From Alphaproteobacteria bacterium (GTDB lineage: Bacteria > Pseudomonadota > Alphaproteobacteria > Caulobacterales > Aquidulcibacteraceae): 64,000 nucleotides of DNA. The number at the start of each line of letters is the position of its first letter. Position 1 is the stretch's first letter. The position numbers and the translations under genes are program-made. Of this stretch, positions 7,688 to 16,833 are shown piece after piece. The notes below the pieces were generated by a model that was given only the letters and a program-made list of their open reading frames with translations, searched no databases and had not been told where the DNA came from. The stretch spans positions 169,217 to 233,216 of the forward strand of contig JAIXQA010000001.1 in assembly GCA_027485915.1 (NCBI GenBank). The letters are read 5' to 3'.

Positions 7688-8277
7688 GACCCCATCTTCT
7701 GATTTTTGCCAAATCTCCACGTATGGGACTTGCCAAGACGCGTTTAGCGCGTGGCGTAGGAATGGTTGCAGCTTGGCGAACCAAGCGACGTTTGGACAGC
7801 CTCACCTGTCGCATTGCTCGCTCACCTGCATGGGAAACCCATTTGGCAGTTGCACCGCAAAGAGACCTGAGCGCCCGGTTTCCTGGTATCTGGCCGTCTG
7901 ATCTGAGCCGGATAGGCCAGGGACACGGCGATTTAGGACAACGCATGGCGCGGGCTCTCATTGCGTTTGGGAGTGCGCCTGTTTGCATCATCGGCTCTGA
8001 TTTGCCAGATCTGAAAAGGGCCGATCTGGCGATAGCCTTTCGCGCCTTAAAGCACGCAGACGTTGTTCTGGGGCCGGCTACAGACGGCGGCTACTGGCTA
8101 ATCGGTATGGCCCCGCGCGTGGCACGACGTGCCCGACTTGCCCCCGTTCGTTGGTCGAGCCCACATACATTAGCGGATACATTGGCGTGCTTGCCCACCA
8201 CTTGGCGAGTCGCGTTCCTGCGTGAACTGGAGGATGTCGACGATGCGGCGAGCCTCAAGCGATCAACGCAAAGATAA
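7684..8277 (+). CDS. TIGR04282-type (DUF2064) glycosyltransferase-like protein
   Basis: A 197-residue DUF2064 protein with a nucleotidyl/glycosyl-transferase fold. It begins with RPHLLIFAKSPRMGLAKTRLARGVG, the classic start of the family, and contains GSDLPDLKRADL and the signature GPATDGGYWLIGM. A GTG at 7684, overlapping the upstream stop by 4 bases, is chosen; the open frame continues upstream to 7597 only as out-of-frame overlap with the partner gene. DUF2064 and TIGR04283 proteins are usually found together or fused, in arsenosugar and related pathways. No arsenic methyltransferase gene is present here. It overlaps the convergent transglycosylase gene by 15 bases. Confidence 0.85.
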   Translation: MRPHLLIFAKSPRMGLAKTRLARGVGMVAAWRTKRRLDSLTCRIARSPAWETHLAVAPQRDLSARFPGIWPSDLSRIGQGHGDLGQRMARALIAFGSAPVCIIGSDLPDLKRADLAIAFRALKHADVVLGPATDGGYWLIGMAPRVARRARLAPVRWSSPHTLADTLACLPTTWRVAFLRELEDVDDAASLKRSTQR

Positions 8278-10107
8278 GGCACCCGAATTGGCGAAACCAG
8301 TCGATCCGGTTGCCGCAGTCACACTTGTTGACGTTGCGGTATTGAACCGTGTCGTTGTACTTGCCAAGCGCGGACTATCTTGCGGCTCATAGGTTGGCAC
8401 AAGACCACGAGCCAGCTTCTCAAGGCTCGGTGCGCGCTGGCCAAAGCGGCGGTGATAGATCCACATATTGCTCATCACGCGCTCGGCATAAACACGTGCT
8501 TGCCCATTAGGGGCTGCCTCCATGAACATCAATGTGTCCTCGGCACCCTTCACGCTCGCACTCCAGCGCGTCACATTTCCTGGCCCTGCATTATAGGCCA
8601 TGAAAGTCCGCGTCAGACAATTGGAGACGACGCCCATCGCCATCATTTTCTCCAAATAGGCCTCACCCAAAGTGACGTTCAATGTGGTGTCATTTAGAAG
8701 ACGTGGATTGCTAGCAAGGTCGCGCCGCCCCGTCATCCAAGCCGCTGTTCGGGGCATCACCTGCATCAAGCCGCGCGCGCCAGCATAGGATTTTGCATTG
8801 CTGTCAAACTTTGACTCTTGCCGCATCACTGCCAGAACGACGGCTCGGTCCAGCACGAATTCGCCGCCGACAGGGCGAAATTGGTCTGGAATCGGATAAA
8901 GGGCTGCTAAAGCCGCGGCAGAAGAAGACTGGGCAATCCTTTCGGCAACTGGGGCTAGGTCAAGGCTGCGAGCGACGGCAAGGTAGCCGAGGTCGTCTTC
9001 GGCCCGACCACGGCTCCAGCTTGTGAACAATTCGGCCTCGGCATCGGATTGACGGCCAATCTCTTTCAAGGCCATCGCCCGGCGAACGCCCGGATCTGTC
9101 CGCATCAAACGTGCTGCGCGATCCTTTTCATCTTGTGCCTGAGGAATGCGCAAGGTTTCCCAACGCCCAAGCCGCGCCAGCGCCAATTGACCGTAAAAGG
9201 TTAAAGGGTTTGAGGCAGCCTGCTCCAGAAACGTCTGAGTTTTGGCTTTGTCACCGAGCCTTTCTGAAGCGCGTGCCGCCCAGAATGCCCCAGCAGAGCG
9301 CGCCCAATCATCACTCGCATTCCAATTCGCAGCGGCGGTGAACAAGGTTTGAGCCGTTGCAAAGTCACCGAGGCGGTAAGCGGCAAGACCGCCAATCCAG
9401 CCGGCTTGACCAGATTGTGGCCCACTAACTGCTTCGCGTGCCATCGCCAGTGCGGTTTCATCGTCGCCCGCATAAAAGCGCGCTGCCAACGCATCAATCT
9501 GCGCACGATCTGCTCTTGTTGCCCCTTGCCCGATGGGTACTGGAATAAAGCTTGGTTCGCGCACAGCTCCCATAGAGCGGCGCGCTGGTACGGGATCCGG
9601 CCGCTTTAGTCGGAACGGTGTTGGCACAACACCCATGATGCGGGCAGCTTGAATTGCATCTTCCTGAGCGTCTTGTGCGCGTTCATAAACCGCGCTTGCC
9701 CCCGCCACATCACCCCAACGTTCAAGCCAAGCGGCCATAGCTGGCAGATCTGGCGGAGCAGCCGTCGCAATAAGGCGTACCCGCTCTACATGGGGTTTCA
9801 AGGTGCCGTCAGAAATGCCTGGCAAAAGCTCTTCGAGGACATCCTTTTGGTTCATGGCCGCCGCAGCGAAGGCCTTGCGATAACTGGCCTCATCACTGCT
9901 GTTCAGGATGTCGGATCCTGCAACCGTGCCGCGTAAAGCCGGGACAGCCGCTGCGGTTTGAGCGAATGTAGTTGAAGGGACGCCTGAAAGTGCAACGTAG
10001 CCAATCGCTAAGATCGACCACACCAAGGGACGCTGTCGCACATCAATCTGTGTCCTATAACCTAGCGTCAAATCAATAGGCCCTTTGCCGAAGTGCTTGA
10101 TAAACAT
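8263..10107 (-). CDS. Soluble lytic murein transglycosylase (Slt-type)
   Basis: A 614-residue periplasmic lytic transglycosylase that would cleave peptidoglycan between MurNAc and GlcNAc with 1,6-anhydro product formation. An alpha-helical superhelical region (residues about 70-440) precedes the C-terminal GEWL/SLT domain, where the catalytic Glu lies in MRQESKFDSNAKSYAGARGLMQVMP; TFMAYNAGPGNV follows, as in Slt70. The ATG at 10107 leaves 22 residues before the signal-like segment (LVWSILAIGYVALSG); a GTG at 10041 would place the signal peptide directly at the N-terminus and is an equally good start. The C-terminal 40 residues are Ser/Thr-rich. The gene ends 15 bases inside the convergent glycosyltransferase gene. 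Confidence 0.87.
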   Translation of the reverse strand: MFIKHFGKGPIDLTLGYRTQIDVRQRPLVWSILAIGYVALSGVPSTTFAQTAAAVPALRGTVAGSDILNSSDEASYRKAFAAAAMNQKDVLEELLPGISDGTLKPHVERVRLIATAAPPDLPAMAAWLERWGDVAGASAVYERAQDAQEDAIQAARIMGVVPTPFRLKRPDPVPARRSMGAVREPSFIPVPIGQGATRADRAQIDALAARFYAGDDETALAMAREAVSGPQSGQAGWIGGLAAYRLGDFATAQTLFTAAANWNASDDWARSAGAFWAARASERLGDKAKTQTFLEQAASNPLTFYGQLALARLGRWETLRIPQAQDEKDRAARLMRTDPGVRRAMALKEIGRQSDAEAELFTSWSRGRAEDDLGYLAVARSLDLAPVAERIAQSSSAAALAALYPIPDQFRPVGGEFVLDRAVVLAVMRQESKFDSNAKSYAGARGLMQVMPRTAAWMTGRRDLASNPRLLNDTTLNVTLGEAYLEKMMAMGVVSNCLTRTFMAYNAGPGNVTRWSASVKGAEDTLMFMEAAPNGQARVYAERVMSNMWIYHRRFGQRAPSLEKLARGLVPTYEPQDSPRLASTTTRFNTATSTSVTAATGSTGFANSGALSLR

Positions 10108-10151
10108 TAGAACTCTGGAAGTTCATCAATTCACTTGCTTGCTTGTTTTGA

Positions 10152-10194
10152 CCTTTTACGTCAAAAGTCCGTGACGCCCTCGACCCGTAAAAGG
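10152..10194. repeat. 9-bp inverted repeat between the UDG-like and transglycosylase genes
   Basis: CCTTTTACG (10152-10160) and CGTAAAAGG (10186-10194) are perfect complements separated by 25 bases. They lie in the 104-base gap between two leftward genes, just after the UDG-like stop and before the transglycosylase start. A leader hairpin or an operator is possible; there is no T-run to support a simple terminator. Confidence 0.5.
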
Positions 10195-10211
10195 AGGTCG
10201 GACGGGCAGGT

Positions 10212-11066
10212 TTACCTAGCTTTTGCCTCGTTTCTGCCCTTTGTGGCAACGCCCAATGCTGAGATTTTCTGTTCAAAAATTAATAAATCTTGCCAGGCGA
10301 GCGCTTTGTCCCGGGGTCTGTTCATTAGATAGGTTGGCGAAACCAGGCACTGAGCGTAGGCAGTCCGCCCTTCGGCGTCGAGGCCAAGGCGGTAGTCAAA
10401 TGATCGGGTGCGCAACTTCATGATGCCGTCAGCCGTGTTCAAGAGCGTCTGAGCGGCAACACCGCCCACGATCAAAATTGCTTTGGGTGCCGCAAGCTCG
10501 ATATGGCGTGTGAGGAATGGGCGACACAAACCTATTTCCTGGGCAGTTGGATTTCGATTGCCAGGTGGTCGCCATGGGATGAGACAAGTGAGATAACAAT
10601 CTTGCTGCCGATCAAGACCAATGCTTGCCAGCATCTTTGTAAGCAATTCCCCTTCGGGCCCTTGGAAAGGTTTGCCGATTTCATCATCCTCGCGAACGGC
10701 GGTCTCCCCAATCACCATGATTTCGGCACCTATTCGGCCATCGGAAAAGACGGTCGTGCGTGCATTGGCTTTCAACCCGCAGCCATCAAAACTCTCCAAA
10801 GCTTTGTGAAGGGCGTCTAAACTGGTGCAAGACTGTGCCAAGCGCTGCGCTTCTGCTAGCGCATCGACTGGCTTTTTGGCGTTTGTCACACGCGCTGGGG
10901 TAATTGCAGCCGCGGGTGCCAGAGCGTCAGCCGCCGGAGGCTTTTGGGCTTGAGCGCGTGCTCGCAGAGCCGGAGCTAAGTCAATCGGCTCTAACCCTGC
11001 CAGTTCCCACCATTGCGCCAGCGCTTGGGCAGCGGTTTCCACTGTTAAACTTGGGCGTACATGCAT
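10212..11066 (-). CDS. Uracil-DNA glycosylase family protein, probably catalytically degenerate
   Basis: A 284-residue member of the alphaproteobacterial UDG-superfamily group. The ESFDGCGLKANARTTVFSDG block, GKPFQGPEGELLTKML, IPWRPPGNRNP and the RHIELAAPKAILIVGG block place it in the family 4/5-like set. Two motifs that normally form the active site are altered: the GEAPG(x2)ED loop reads GETAVREDD (about 10681-10710), and the HPxYLLR motif reads SPTYLMN (about 10312-10350), losing the catalytic-loop histidine. The start at 11066 is chosen because the frame upstream is antisense to the ETF-QO gene and shows no homology. The N-terminal 100 residues are Ala-rich linker. It may act as a DNA-binding or regulatory homologue; activity is doubtful. 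Confidence 0.78.
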   Translation of the reverse strand: MHVRPSLTVETAAQALAQWWELAGLEPIDLAPALRARAQAQKPPAADALAPAAAITPARVTNAKKPVDALAEAQRLAQSCTSLDALHKALESFDGCGLKANARTTVFSDGRIGAEIMVIGETAVREDDEIGKPFQGPEGELLTKMLASIGLDRQQDCYLTCLIPWRPPGNRNPTAQEIGLCRPFLTRHIELAAPKAILIVGGVAAQTLLNTADGIMKLRTRSFDYRLGLDAEGRTAYAQCLVSPTYLMNRPRDKALAWQDLLIFEQKISALGVATKGRNEAKAR

Positions 11067-11247
11067 ACGTTCAGCATTCCTATCGCAGAGATTGCGGCGA
11101 TTTGGGCGCCTAACTGGTCTTGACCTTCGTCCTTTAAGACCTCGATAAGCATTCGTGAGGCTGATGACAAAGGCAATCTGAAATTTGTCCTCATGCGATA
11201 ACAGTCTAACTGATCCATGCAGGGCCGAGGCGAAAAGGGGAAAGACG

Positions 11248-12909
11248 ATGGCTTTTGACGCGATTGAGCGTGAATCGATGGAATATGACGTCCTAATCAT
11301 TGGAGCTGGACCAGCAGGCTTGGCGGCTGCGATCCGTTTGAAACAGCTCAATGAAGATTTGGCCGTTGCAGTGCTGGAAAAGGGCGGCGAAGTTGGTGCC
11401 CATATTCTTTCTGGCGTTGTTGTTGATCCGAAGGCTTTAGATGAACTCGTGCCTGAGTGGCGTGAAGCGTCGGACCGCCCCTTGACCACCCAAGTTGAAA
11501 AAGATGAGCTAAAGCTCTTGGGGGAAGCAGGCAGCTTGCCTTTACCCAATTTCATTATGCCGCCTTTGATGAACAATCATGGCAATTTCATCGGCTCGCT
11601 GGGCAACGTGTGCCGCTGGCTCGGTGCTAAAGCCGAAGAATTGGGCGTGGAAATTTATCCAGGCTTTGCCGCCGCCGAGGTGGTCTATGATGACGCAGGT
11701 GCTGTAAAGGGCGTGCAAGTAGGTGATATGGGTGTCACGCGCGAAGGCGAAATGGGTCCAGATTTCACCCCGGGCATCAATATTTTTGCAAAGTACACAT
11801 TGATTGGTGAAGGCGTCCGCGGCTCACTCGCCAAGAAGATCATTGCCAAATACAATCTTGATGAAGGCAAAGAGCCTCAAAAATATGGCATTGGCCTCAA
11901 AGAAGTTTGGCAGGTCTCGCCAGACAAGCATAAGCCCGGTCTCGTGCAACACGCGTTTGGCTGGCCCTTGGATTGGAGCACGGGCGGTGGTTCCTTCCTT
12001 TATCACTGGGGCGATAATCTCGTCTCAGTCGGCTATGTAGTTCATTTGAACTACAAGAACCCGTGGATTAGTCCATTTGATGAATTCCAACGTTTTAAGC
12101 AGCACCCAGATGTCCGCCCAACCTTTGAAGGCGGCAAGCGGTTGTCTTATGGTGCACGCGCGATCACGGAAGGCGGGTTGCAGTCTGTCCCCAAATTGCC
12201 ATTCCCGGGTGGTGCCTTGATCGGATGCTCAGCCGGCTTTGTGAACTTGCCGCGCATTAAAGGCAGCCACAATGCGATGAAGACAGGCATGTTGGCGGCT
12301 GAAACTGTTGCAGCAGCCATAGCTGCCGGCCGGTCAGGCGATACCCTAGAGGAGTATCAAACCGCTTACGAAACCAGCTGGGTCTATAAGGACTTGCTAC
12401 TGGTTCGTAATGTGAAGCCTCTTCTGTCAAAATTTGGCACCATTATGGGTCTTGGCCTTGGTGGCATTGACATGTGGTGCACTACGGTGTTCGGCGGCTG
12501 GTCGCCATTTGGCACACAAAAACACGGCAAATCCGATGCAGCAAGTCTGTTGCCTGCGGATCAGTTCGCAAAGATTGAGTATCCAAAGCCCGATGGTGTG
12601 ATCAGCTTCGATAAGCTGTCCTCAGTTTTCTTGTCCAATACCAATCATGAGGAAAATCAGCCGATCCATTTGAAAGTTGCTGACCTTGCGCTTCAAAAAT
12701 CGAGTGAATTAGACGTCTTTGGCGGGCCGTCGAACCGTTATTGCCCTGCAGGCGTTTATGAATGGGTTGAAGATGGGGCCGGGCAGCGCTTCCAGATCAA
12801 TGCGCAAAACTGCGTACATTGCAAAACCTGCGACATCAAAGACCCTAACCAAAATATCACCTGGACCACCCCACAAGGTGGGGAGGGACCAATCTACCAA
12901 AATATGTAG
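11248..12909 (+). CDS. Electron transfer flavoprotein-ubiquinone oxidoreductase
   Basis: A 553-residue ETF-QO, the membrane-associated FAD and 4Fe-4S enzyme that passes electrons from ETF (from fatty acid and amino acid oxidation) to the ubiquinone pool. The N-terminal FAD motif YDVLIIGAGPAGLAAAIRL lies at residues 12-30. LSGVVVDPKALDELVPEW, YSHW-like FLYHWGDNLVSVGYV and GCSAGFVNLPRIKGSHNAM follow in family order. The C-terminal cluster domain shows CPAGVYEW, then QNCVHCKTCDIKDP, supplying the four Cys. The ATG at 11248 has a purine-rich AAAAGGGGAAAG before it, so it is preferred over upstream frames and over the internal ATG at 11278. It diverges from the UDG-like gene. Confidence 0.95.
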   Translation: MAFDAIERESMEYDVLIIGAGPAGLAAAIRLKQLNEDLAVAVLEKGGEVGAHILSGVVVDPKALDELVPEWREASDRPLTTQVEKDELKLLGEAGSLPLPNFIMPPLMNNHGNFIGSLGNVCRWLGAKAEELGVEIYPGFAAAEVVYDDAGAVKGVQVGDMGVTREGEMGPDFTPGINIFAKYTLIGEGVRGSLAKKIIAKYNLDEGKEPQKYGIGLKEVWQVSPDKHKPGLVQHAFGWPLDWSTGGGSFLYHWGDNLVSVGYVVHLNYKNPWISPFDEFQRFKQHPDVRPTFEGGKRLSYGARAITEGGLQSVPKLPFPGGALIGCSAGFVNLPRIKGSHNAMKTGMLAAETVAAAIAAGRSGDTLEEYQTAYETSWVYKDLLLVRNVKPLLSKFGTIMGLGLGGIDMWCTTVFGGWSPFGTQKHGKSDAASLLPADQFAKIEYPKPDGVISFDKLSSVFLSNTNHEENQPIHLKVADLALQKSSELDVFGGPSNRYCPAGVYEWVEDGAGQRFQINAQNCVHCKTCDIKDPNQNITWTTPQGGEGPIYQNM

Positions 12910-13057
12910 GGTATTTTTGAACTCGGGCGCGGATTGCGATCACATTTCACAGGCAGGCCTTGGTCTAGCCCTTGTTTGGTTATCCAATCAGCGCCAGTTT
13001 AGTGCACGGCCAATTTTTGGCCGAACCATCTATCTGAGCTACCAGCAGGATTTTGCC

Positions 13058-15025
13058 ATGCGCCTTAGAGCAGTCCTTTTTGCGACCACAACCTTCCTCA
13101 TGGGCTCCTCTTTGGTGGCAGATATGGCTTGGGCCGCAGCGCCACCGGTTATAGAACGCACCCCCGACGTCGGCTCGGCAAACGCAATTGAACGTGAGCG
13201 GGCTTATGCCGGGCTAAGTTTAGGTGATGCGATCCGCCAAGCATTGATTGATGATGATTTAGAGTTTGCCTTTAAATCCCTGGCTGCCCTTGGCCGGGCA
13301 GCAGGTGATAACAGTACTGGCCTCTACTACAGTGGGATCAAGGCGCTCAGCCAGCAAAACTATTCGGACGTTACCACCACCCTGCGCGACAGTGATCCAA
13401 ACGACATGTTGACGGCCGCCTTGGTTGCTTGGGCGCATGTAGGCCAAGGCCAGCTAAACCAAGCGATCAATGGATGGGAAACCTATGGCGGTGATGGTGA
13501 ACGGCCATTTTTCAACGCTTATCGTGCTCTTTTGGCTGAGCAGAACGGCGAAGTTAATGCAGCATTGGACTATTACGCACAGGCTCAAAAGGGCGGCGAA
13601 CTCCATTTTGTTCGTGATTTGACTAAGCGCTACATCACTTTGCTTGTTCAAGCTGGCCAAAAGGAAGCGGCCTTGAAGGCCCATGAGGATGTCTTCGGCG
13701 ACCCAAAGAGCCTTGACCGGATTGATGCCCTGTTTCGTGAATCGATTGTCGCCGGCACGCCGGCCACTTTGGCTAAATTATCGCCTGAGGCAAGCGTTAG
13801 CTCGCTGATGAGCAATTATGCTTCAGCCATGATGGTCGTGCGGATGTTGCAGGCTAATCAGGAACAAAATGATCCGAGCAAGACTGAGGCAGATCTGCCA
13901 GTTGAAAGACCAGATGCTGATGCTCAATTCGTTAGAGATGCGCTCTTATTGCGAACTGCTTTAAAGATTGATCCCACCAATCAAAGTGCACGCTTCGCAT
14001 TGTCAGAAGTTCTTGGCGAGATTGATGAGGATAAGGCCGCGCTCGCTACATTGGCACCCATCACATCCGGGGAGCGGGTAGATGAAGCGCGTCACGCGAA
14101 AGCGGTGCTTCATATGAGCCTTGAAGATGCGTCTGGGGCCAAAGCTTTGCTTGATGAGGTTCCAGAGCGCTTGCGCGACCGGCGTTGGTGGGACTTAAAT
14201 GCCAGCGCATTGAGCGCGCGTGGCGATTTTAAGGGTGCATTTGAGAGTGCTAGCAAAAGTGCTGCTGTCGCCAAAGGCACCGGCGATTGGGATGAAGATC
14301 TCGCTCGCTTGAGTTTGATGCGTGCACATTACGACCTTGGCCAGAAAGCTGAAGCCATTGAAATCGCACGCGGGCTAGTCAAGAAATTAAAGCCAGAGAA
14401 CCCAATTCGCGGATCTGCTGGCCTCTTCCTCGCTGGCGAGCCGTCGACCCATCGCGAGGGACTGCCCGCTGCACGTGAGAGCCTTAAAATGCTGGGTGCC
14501 GATAGTCGCTCAAAGTTGTCGCTAGGCGGTGTGTTGGCTCAATTCCCCTCTACCCGCGCCGAAGGTGTGCAACTGATGCGCGATGCTTTGGAAGAAATGC
14601 CGCGCTCACCATTGTTCATGAATGCGTTGGGCTACACGCTGATCGAGTACGATATTGACCTCGACGAGGGTTTTCAATTGCTTTTGAAAGCATATGAATT
14701 AAGGCCATATTCCGGCGCTATTACCGACTCTTTGGGGCGTGCCCACTATAAGCTTGGTCAATTGGATGAAGCCCAACGTTTGATCGAGAAGGCAGTTGCA
14801 ATGCGGAAAGATTCACCGGACCCAGAGATTTACGACAATCTCGGTGACGTCTATTGGCATCAGGGTAAAAAGGTCGAAGCCCGTCGGATGTGGCAGATGG
14901 TGAAAGATTTTGGCGGGCATTATTTCAAGCAGGACCAATTAGACGACAAATTGAAAAATGGTCTAAGGGGTCCCGCCCCCGTTGAGCGGACTGCGCCTGT
15001 GGTCGCGGAACCAGGCAGTGTTTAG
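13058..15025 (+). CDS. Exported TPR-repeat protein 1
   Basis: A 655-residue tetratricopeptide-repeat protein with a signal peptide (AVLFATTTFLMGSSLVADMAWA) and helical repeats over the rest. Recognisable TPR units include the C-terminal NALGYTLIEY, ITDSLGRAHYKLGQLDEAQRLIEKAV and IYDNLGDVYWHQGKKVEARRMW. In alphaproteobacteria a TPR gene commonly sits between ETF-QO and ispE, as here. The ATG at 13058 is chosen because it opens a clear signal peptide; the frame is open back to 12719 inside the ETF-QO gene. The stop overlaps the presumed GTG start of the second TPR gene. It probably acts in the periplasm as a protein-interaction scaffold; the partner is unknown. Confidence 0.82.
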   Translation: MRLRAVLFATTTFLMGSSLVADMAWAAAPPVIERTPDVGSANAIERERAYAGLSLGDAIRQALIDDDLEFAFKSLAALGRAAGDNSTGLYYSGIKALSQQNYSDVTTTLRDSDPNDMLTAALVAWAHVGQGQLNQAINGWETYGGDGERPFFNAYRALLAEQNGEVNAALDYYAQAQKGGELHFVRDLTKRYITLLVQAGQKEAALKAHEDVFGDPKSLDRIDALFRESIVAGTPATLAKLSPEASVSSLMSNYASAMMVVRMLQANQEQNDPSKTEADLPVERPDADAQFVRDALLLRTALKIDPTNQSARFALSEVLGEIDEDKAALATLAPITSGERVDEARHAKAVLHMSLEDASGAKALLDEVPERLRDRRWWDLNASALSARGDFKGAFESASKSAAVAKGTGDWDEDLARLSLMRAHYDLGQKAEAIEIARGLVKKLKPENPIRGSAGLFLAGEPSTHREGLPAARESLKMLGADSRSKLSLGGVLAQFPSTRAEGVQLMRDALEEMPRSPLFMNALGYTLIEYDIDLDEGFQLLLKAYELRPYSGAITDSLGRAHYKLGQLDEAQRLIEKAVAMRKDSPDPEIYDNLGDVYWHQGKKVEARRMWQMVKDFGGHYFKQDQLDDKLKNGLRGPAPVERTAPVVAEPGSV

Positions 15026-16826
15026 ACCCAATCAAATCTCAATCTTACGTGCCCTTGTCCTTGCGGCTATCCCGCTTTGTTTCCAAGTATCAGGAGCGAT
15101 GGCACAAAGCCCAAAGAAAGCAGCGCCCCCGAAGGCATCGAGGCCTGTCGTGTTGACGCCTGCTGCGCCGGTGCTGCTACAGCGAACAGACGCCGACGTG
15201 TTCGCCGCAACTTTGACCGGCCGTTATGCGCAAGGGGTCGATAATCCAAAATTAGCAGCGCAGGCTTGGTCGCGGGCCTTTTTCCGCCGCACTTCAGACC
15301 AAGAGCTTTATGAGCGCGCAACCTTCGCCAATCTTGAGATTGGTGACCTTGAGATGGTCGCGCGTATGGCTAAAGTGGTTGCCCCGGGTCAACGCGTGCC
15401 AAAGGCAACATTGACTTTGGCTATCGAAGCGCTTGGCCAAGGACGCTACCTGGATGTCACCCGGCTGCTTGAGGGGGAGAAATTCAACCCAAGCCTCACT
15501 CAATTTGCCAACCATTTGCGTGCATATGCCCTCCTAGAGCAAGGTCAGGTCCAAAAGGCGATTGATTTGGCGGGGCAAGGTGCTGGTAGTCCTGACCTGG
15601 AAAATGCGGCTTTGATGTCTCGAGCCATGCTTCTTTTTCGCGCCAAACAACCATTAGAGGCCATCTCCTTGTTCGAGAAGGCCCGGGAACTTGGCCAAGA
15701 TTCGCCTGCCGGTTTGCGTTTTTACAGCCAAGTGTTGTTGTCCGTAGGCCAGAAAAGCAAGGCGGAAGCCCTACTGGCACCGTTAGCGGAGCGAAGTTCA
15801 GTCAGGGCCTCGTCTTTCAGCGACGCGCTTACCAAACTGCGCACTGGGGGTAAGGGTGAAGTTGCGCTTAATACGCGAGATCATATTGCGATTGGCTTGC
15901 TGACCTTGGTTGAAGCCATGCAAGACAGCCGTCCACCAACTGAAACCTCAGATCTCTTGTTTCTTCTAGCTTTTTTCAATCCCAGTTCTAACGAAATCAA
16001 TTCGGCCCTCGGCCAGCATTTGGCCACTCACGGCTATATAGAACTCGCTGAACCGTATCTGCAGCGCGTTATGGCTAGTAGCCCTGATTACATTGCCTCG
16101 CGAACTGAGCTTGCTTGGCTAATTTATGCCCGCGACCCAAATCAAGCTTTGAAAGAGGCGCGGGAGCTTTCCACCAAATATCCGAAGAGCTTCCCCGCAA
16201 TGACTCTGTTGGCCGACATGTTGGCGGCCAATCGTCTCGATGCCGAGGCCGAGGCGACATATGATCGACTCATTCAGATGGCGGAGGTGGCTGAGTGGTC
16301 GCCTGCGGAGATATGGCCGCTTTACTTTGGTCGTGGTGGAGCACGGGAACGCCTTGGTCGCTGGCCAGAAGCGTTGGCGGATTTACGCTTAGCGAAAGCC
16401 GCCGCCCCCAATCAGCCAAATGTGTTGAACTATCTGGGCTATGCGATGGCCGATCGCGGCGAGAATTTGGATGAAGCTGTGGCTATGTTGCGTAATGCCA
16501 TGCGGTTGCGTCCTGCTTCTGGCGCGATTTTGGATTCCTATGGGTGGGCCCTTTACAAGAGCGGCCGGTTTGAAGAAGCGGCCACGATTTTGGAGCGTGC
16601 ATCGGGGCTGGCACCAAACCTTGCTGAGGTGGCAGATCATTTAGGCGACGTCTATTGGCGAACCGGGCGACAAGAAGAAGCGCGGCTAGAATGGCAGCGC
16701 GCTTTATCGTTGAAGCCAACTGCAGAACAAGCAAGAGCGCTCGAAATCAAATTAGTTGATGGGCTACCGCCGGACCCAAATAGGGCGGCTGATGCGGCTA
16801 TTGCCGCCCAAACAAAACCCAACTGA
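15018..16826 (+). CDS. Exported TPR-repeat protein 2
   Basis: A roughly 602-residue TPR protein following the first with overlapping codons. The start is taken as the GTG at 15018, which overlaps the upstream stop and gives an uncleaved n-region leading into LRALVLAAIPLCFQVSGAMAQ as signal peptide; a TTG at 14982 is the alternative. TPR units are clearest at the C-terminus: LNYLGYAMADRGENLDEAVAML, ILDSYGWALYKSGRFEEA and VADHLGDVYWRTGRQEEARLEW. The last unit closely resembles the end of TPR protein 1 (DxLGDVYWxxGxxxEARxxW), showing they are tandem paralogues. It ends 7 bases before ispE, so ETF-QO, both TPR genes and ispE may be one transcript. Confidence 0.82.
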   Translation: MFRPNQISILRALVLAAIPLCFQVSGAMAQSPKKAAPPKASRPVVLTPAAPVLLQRTDADVFAATLTGRYAQGVDNPKLAAQAWSRAFFRRTSDQELYERATFANLEIGDLEMVARMAKVVAPGQRVPKATLTLAIEALGQGRYLDVTRLLEGEKFNPSLTQFANHLRAYALLEQGQVQKAIDLAGQGAGSPDLENAALMSRAMLLFRAKQPLEAISLFEKARELGQDSPAGLRFYSQVLLSVGQKSKAEALLAPLAERSSVRASSFSDALTKLRTGGKGEVALNTRDHIAIGLLTLVEAMQDSRPPTETSDLLFLLAFFNPSSNEINSALGQHLATHGYIELAEPYLQRVMASSPDYIASRTELAWLIYARDPNQALKEARELSTKYPKSFPAMTLLADMLAANRLDAEAEATYDRLIQMAEVAEWSPAEIWPLYFGRGGARERLGRWPEALADLRLAKAAAPNQPNVLNYLGYAMADRGENLDEAVAMLRNAMRLRPASGAILDSYGWALYKSGRFEEAATILERASGLAPNLAEVADHLGDVYWRTGRQEEARLEWQRALSLKPTAEQARALEIKLVDGLPPDPNRAADAAIAAQTKPN

Positions 16827-16833
16827 GCCATCC

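Noticed and set aside
11067..11576. An N-terminal extension of the UDG-like protein to 454 residues
   Set aside because: The additional 170 residues are antisense to the ETF-QO gene and of biased composition; family homology begins after the ATG at 11066.
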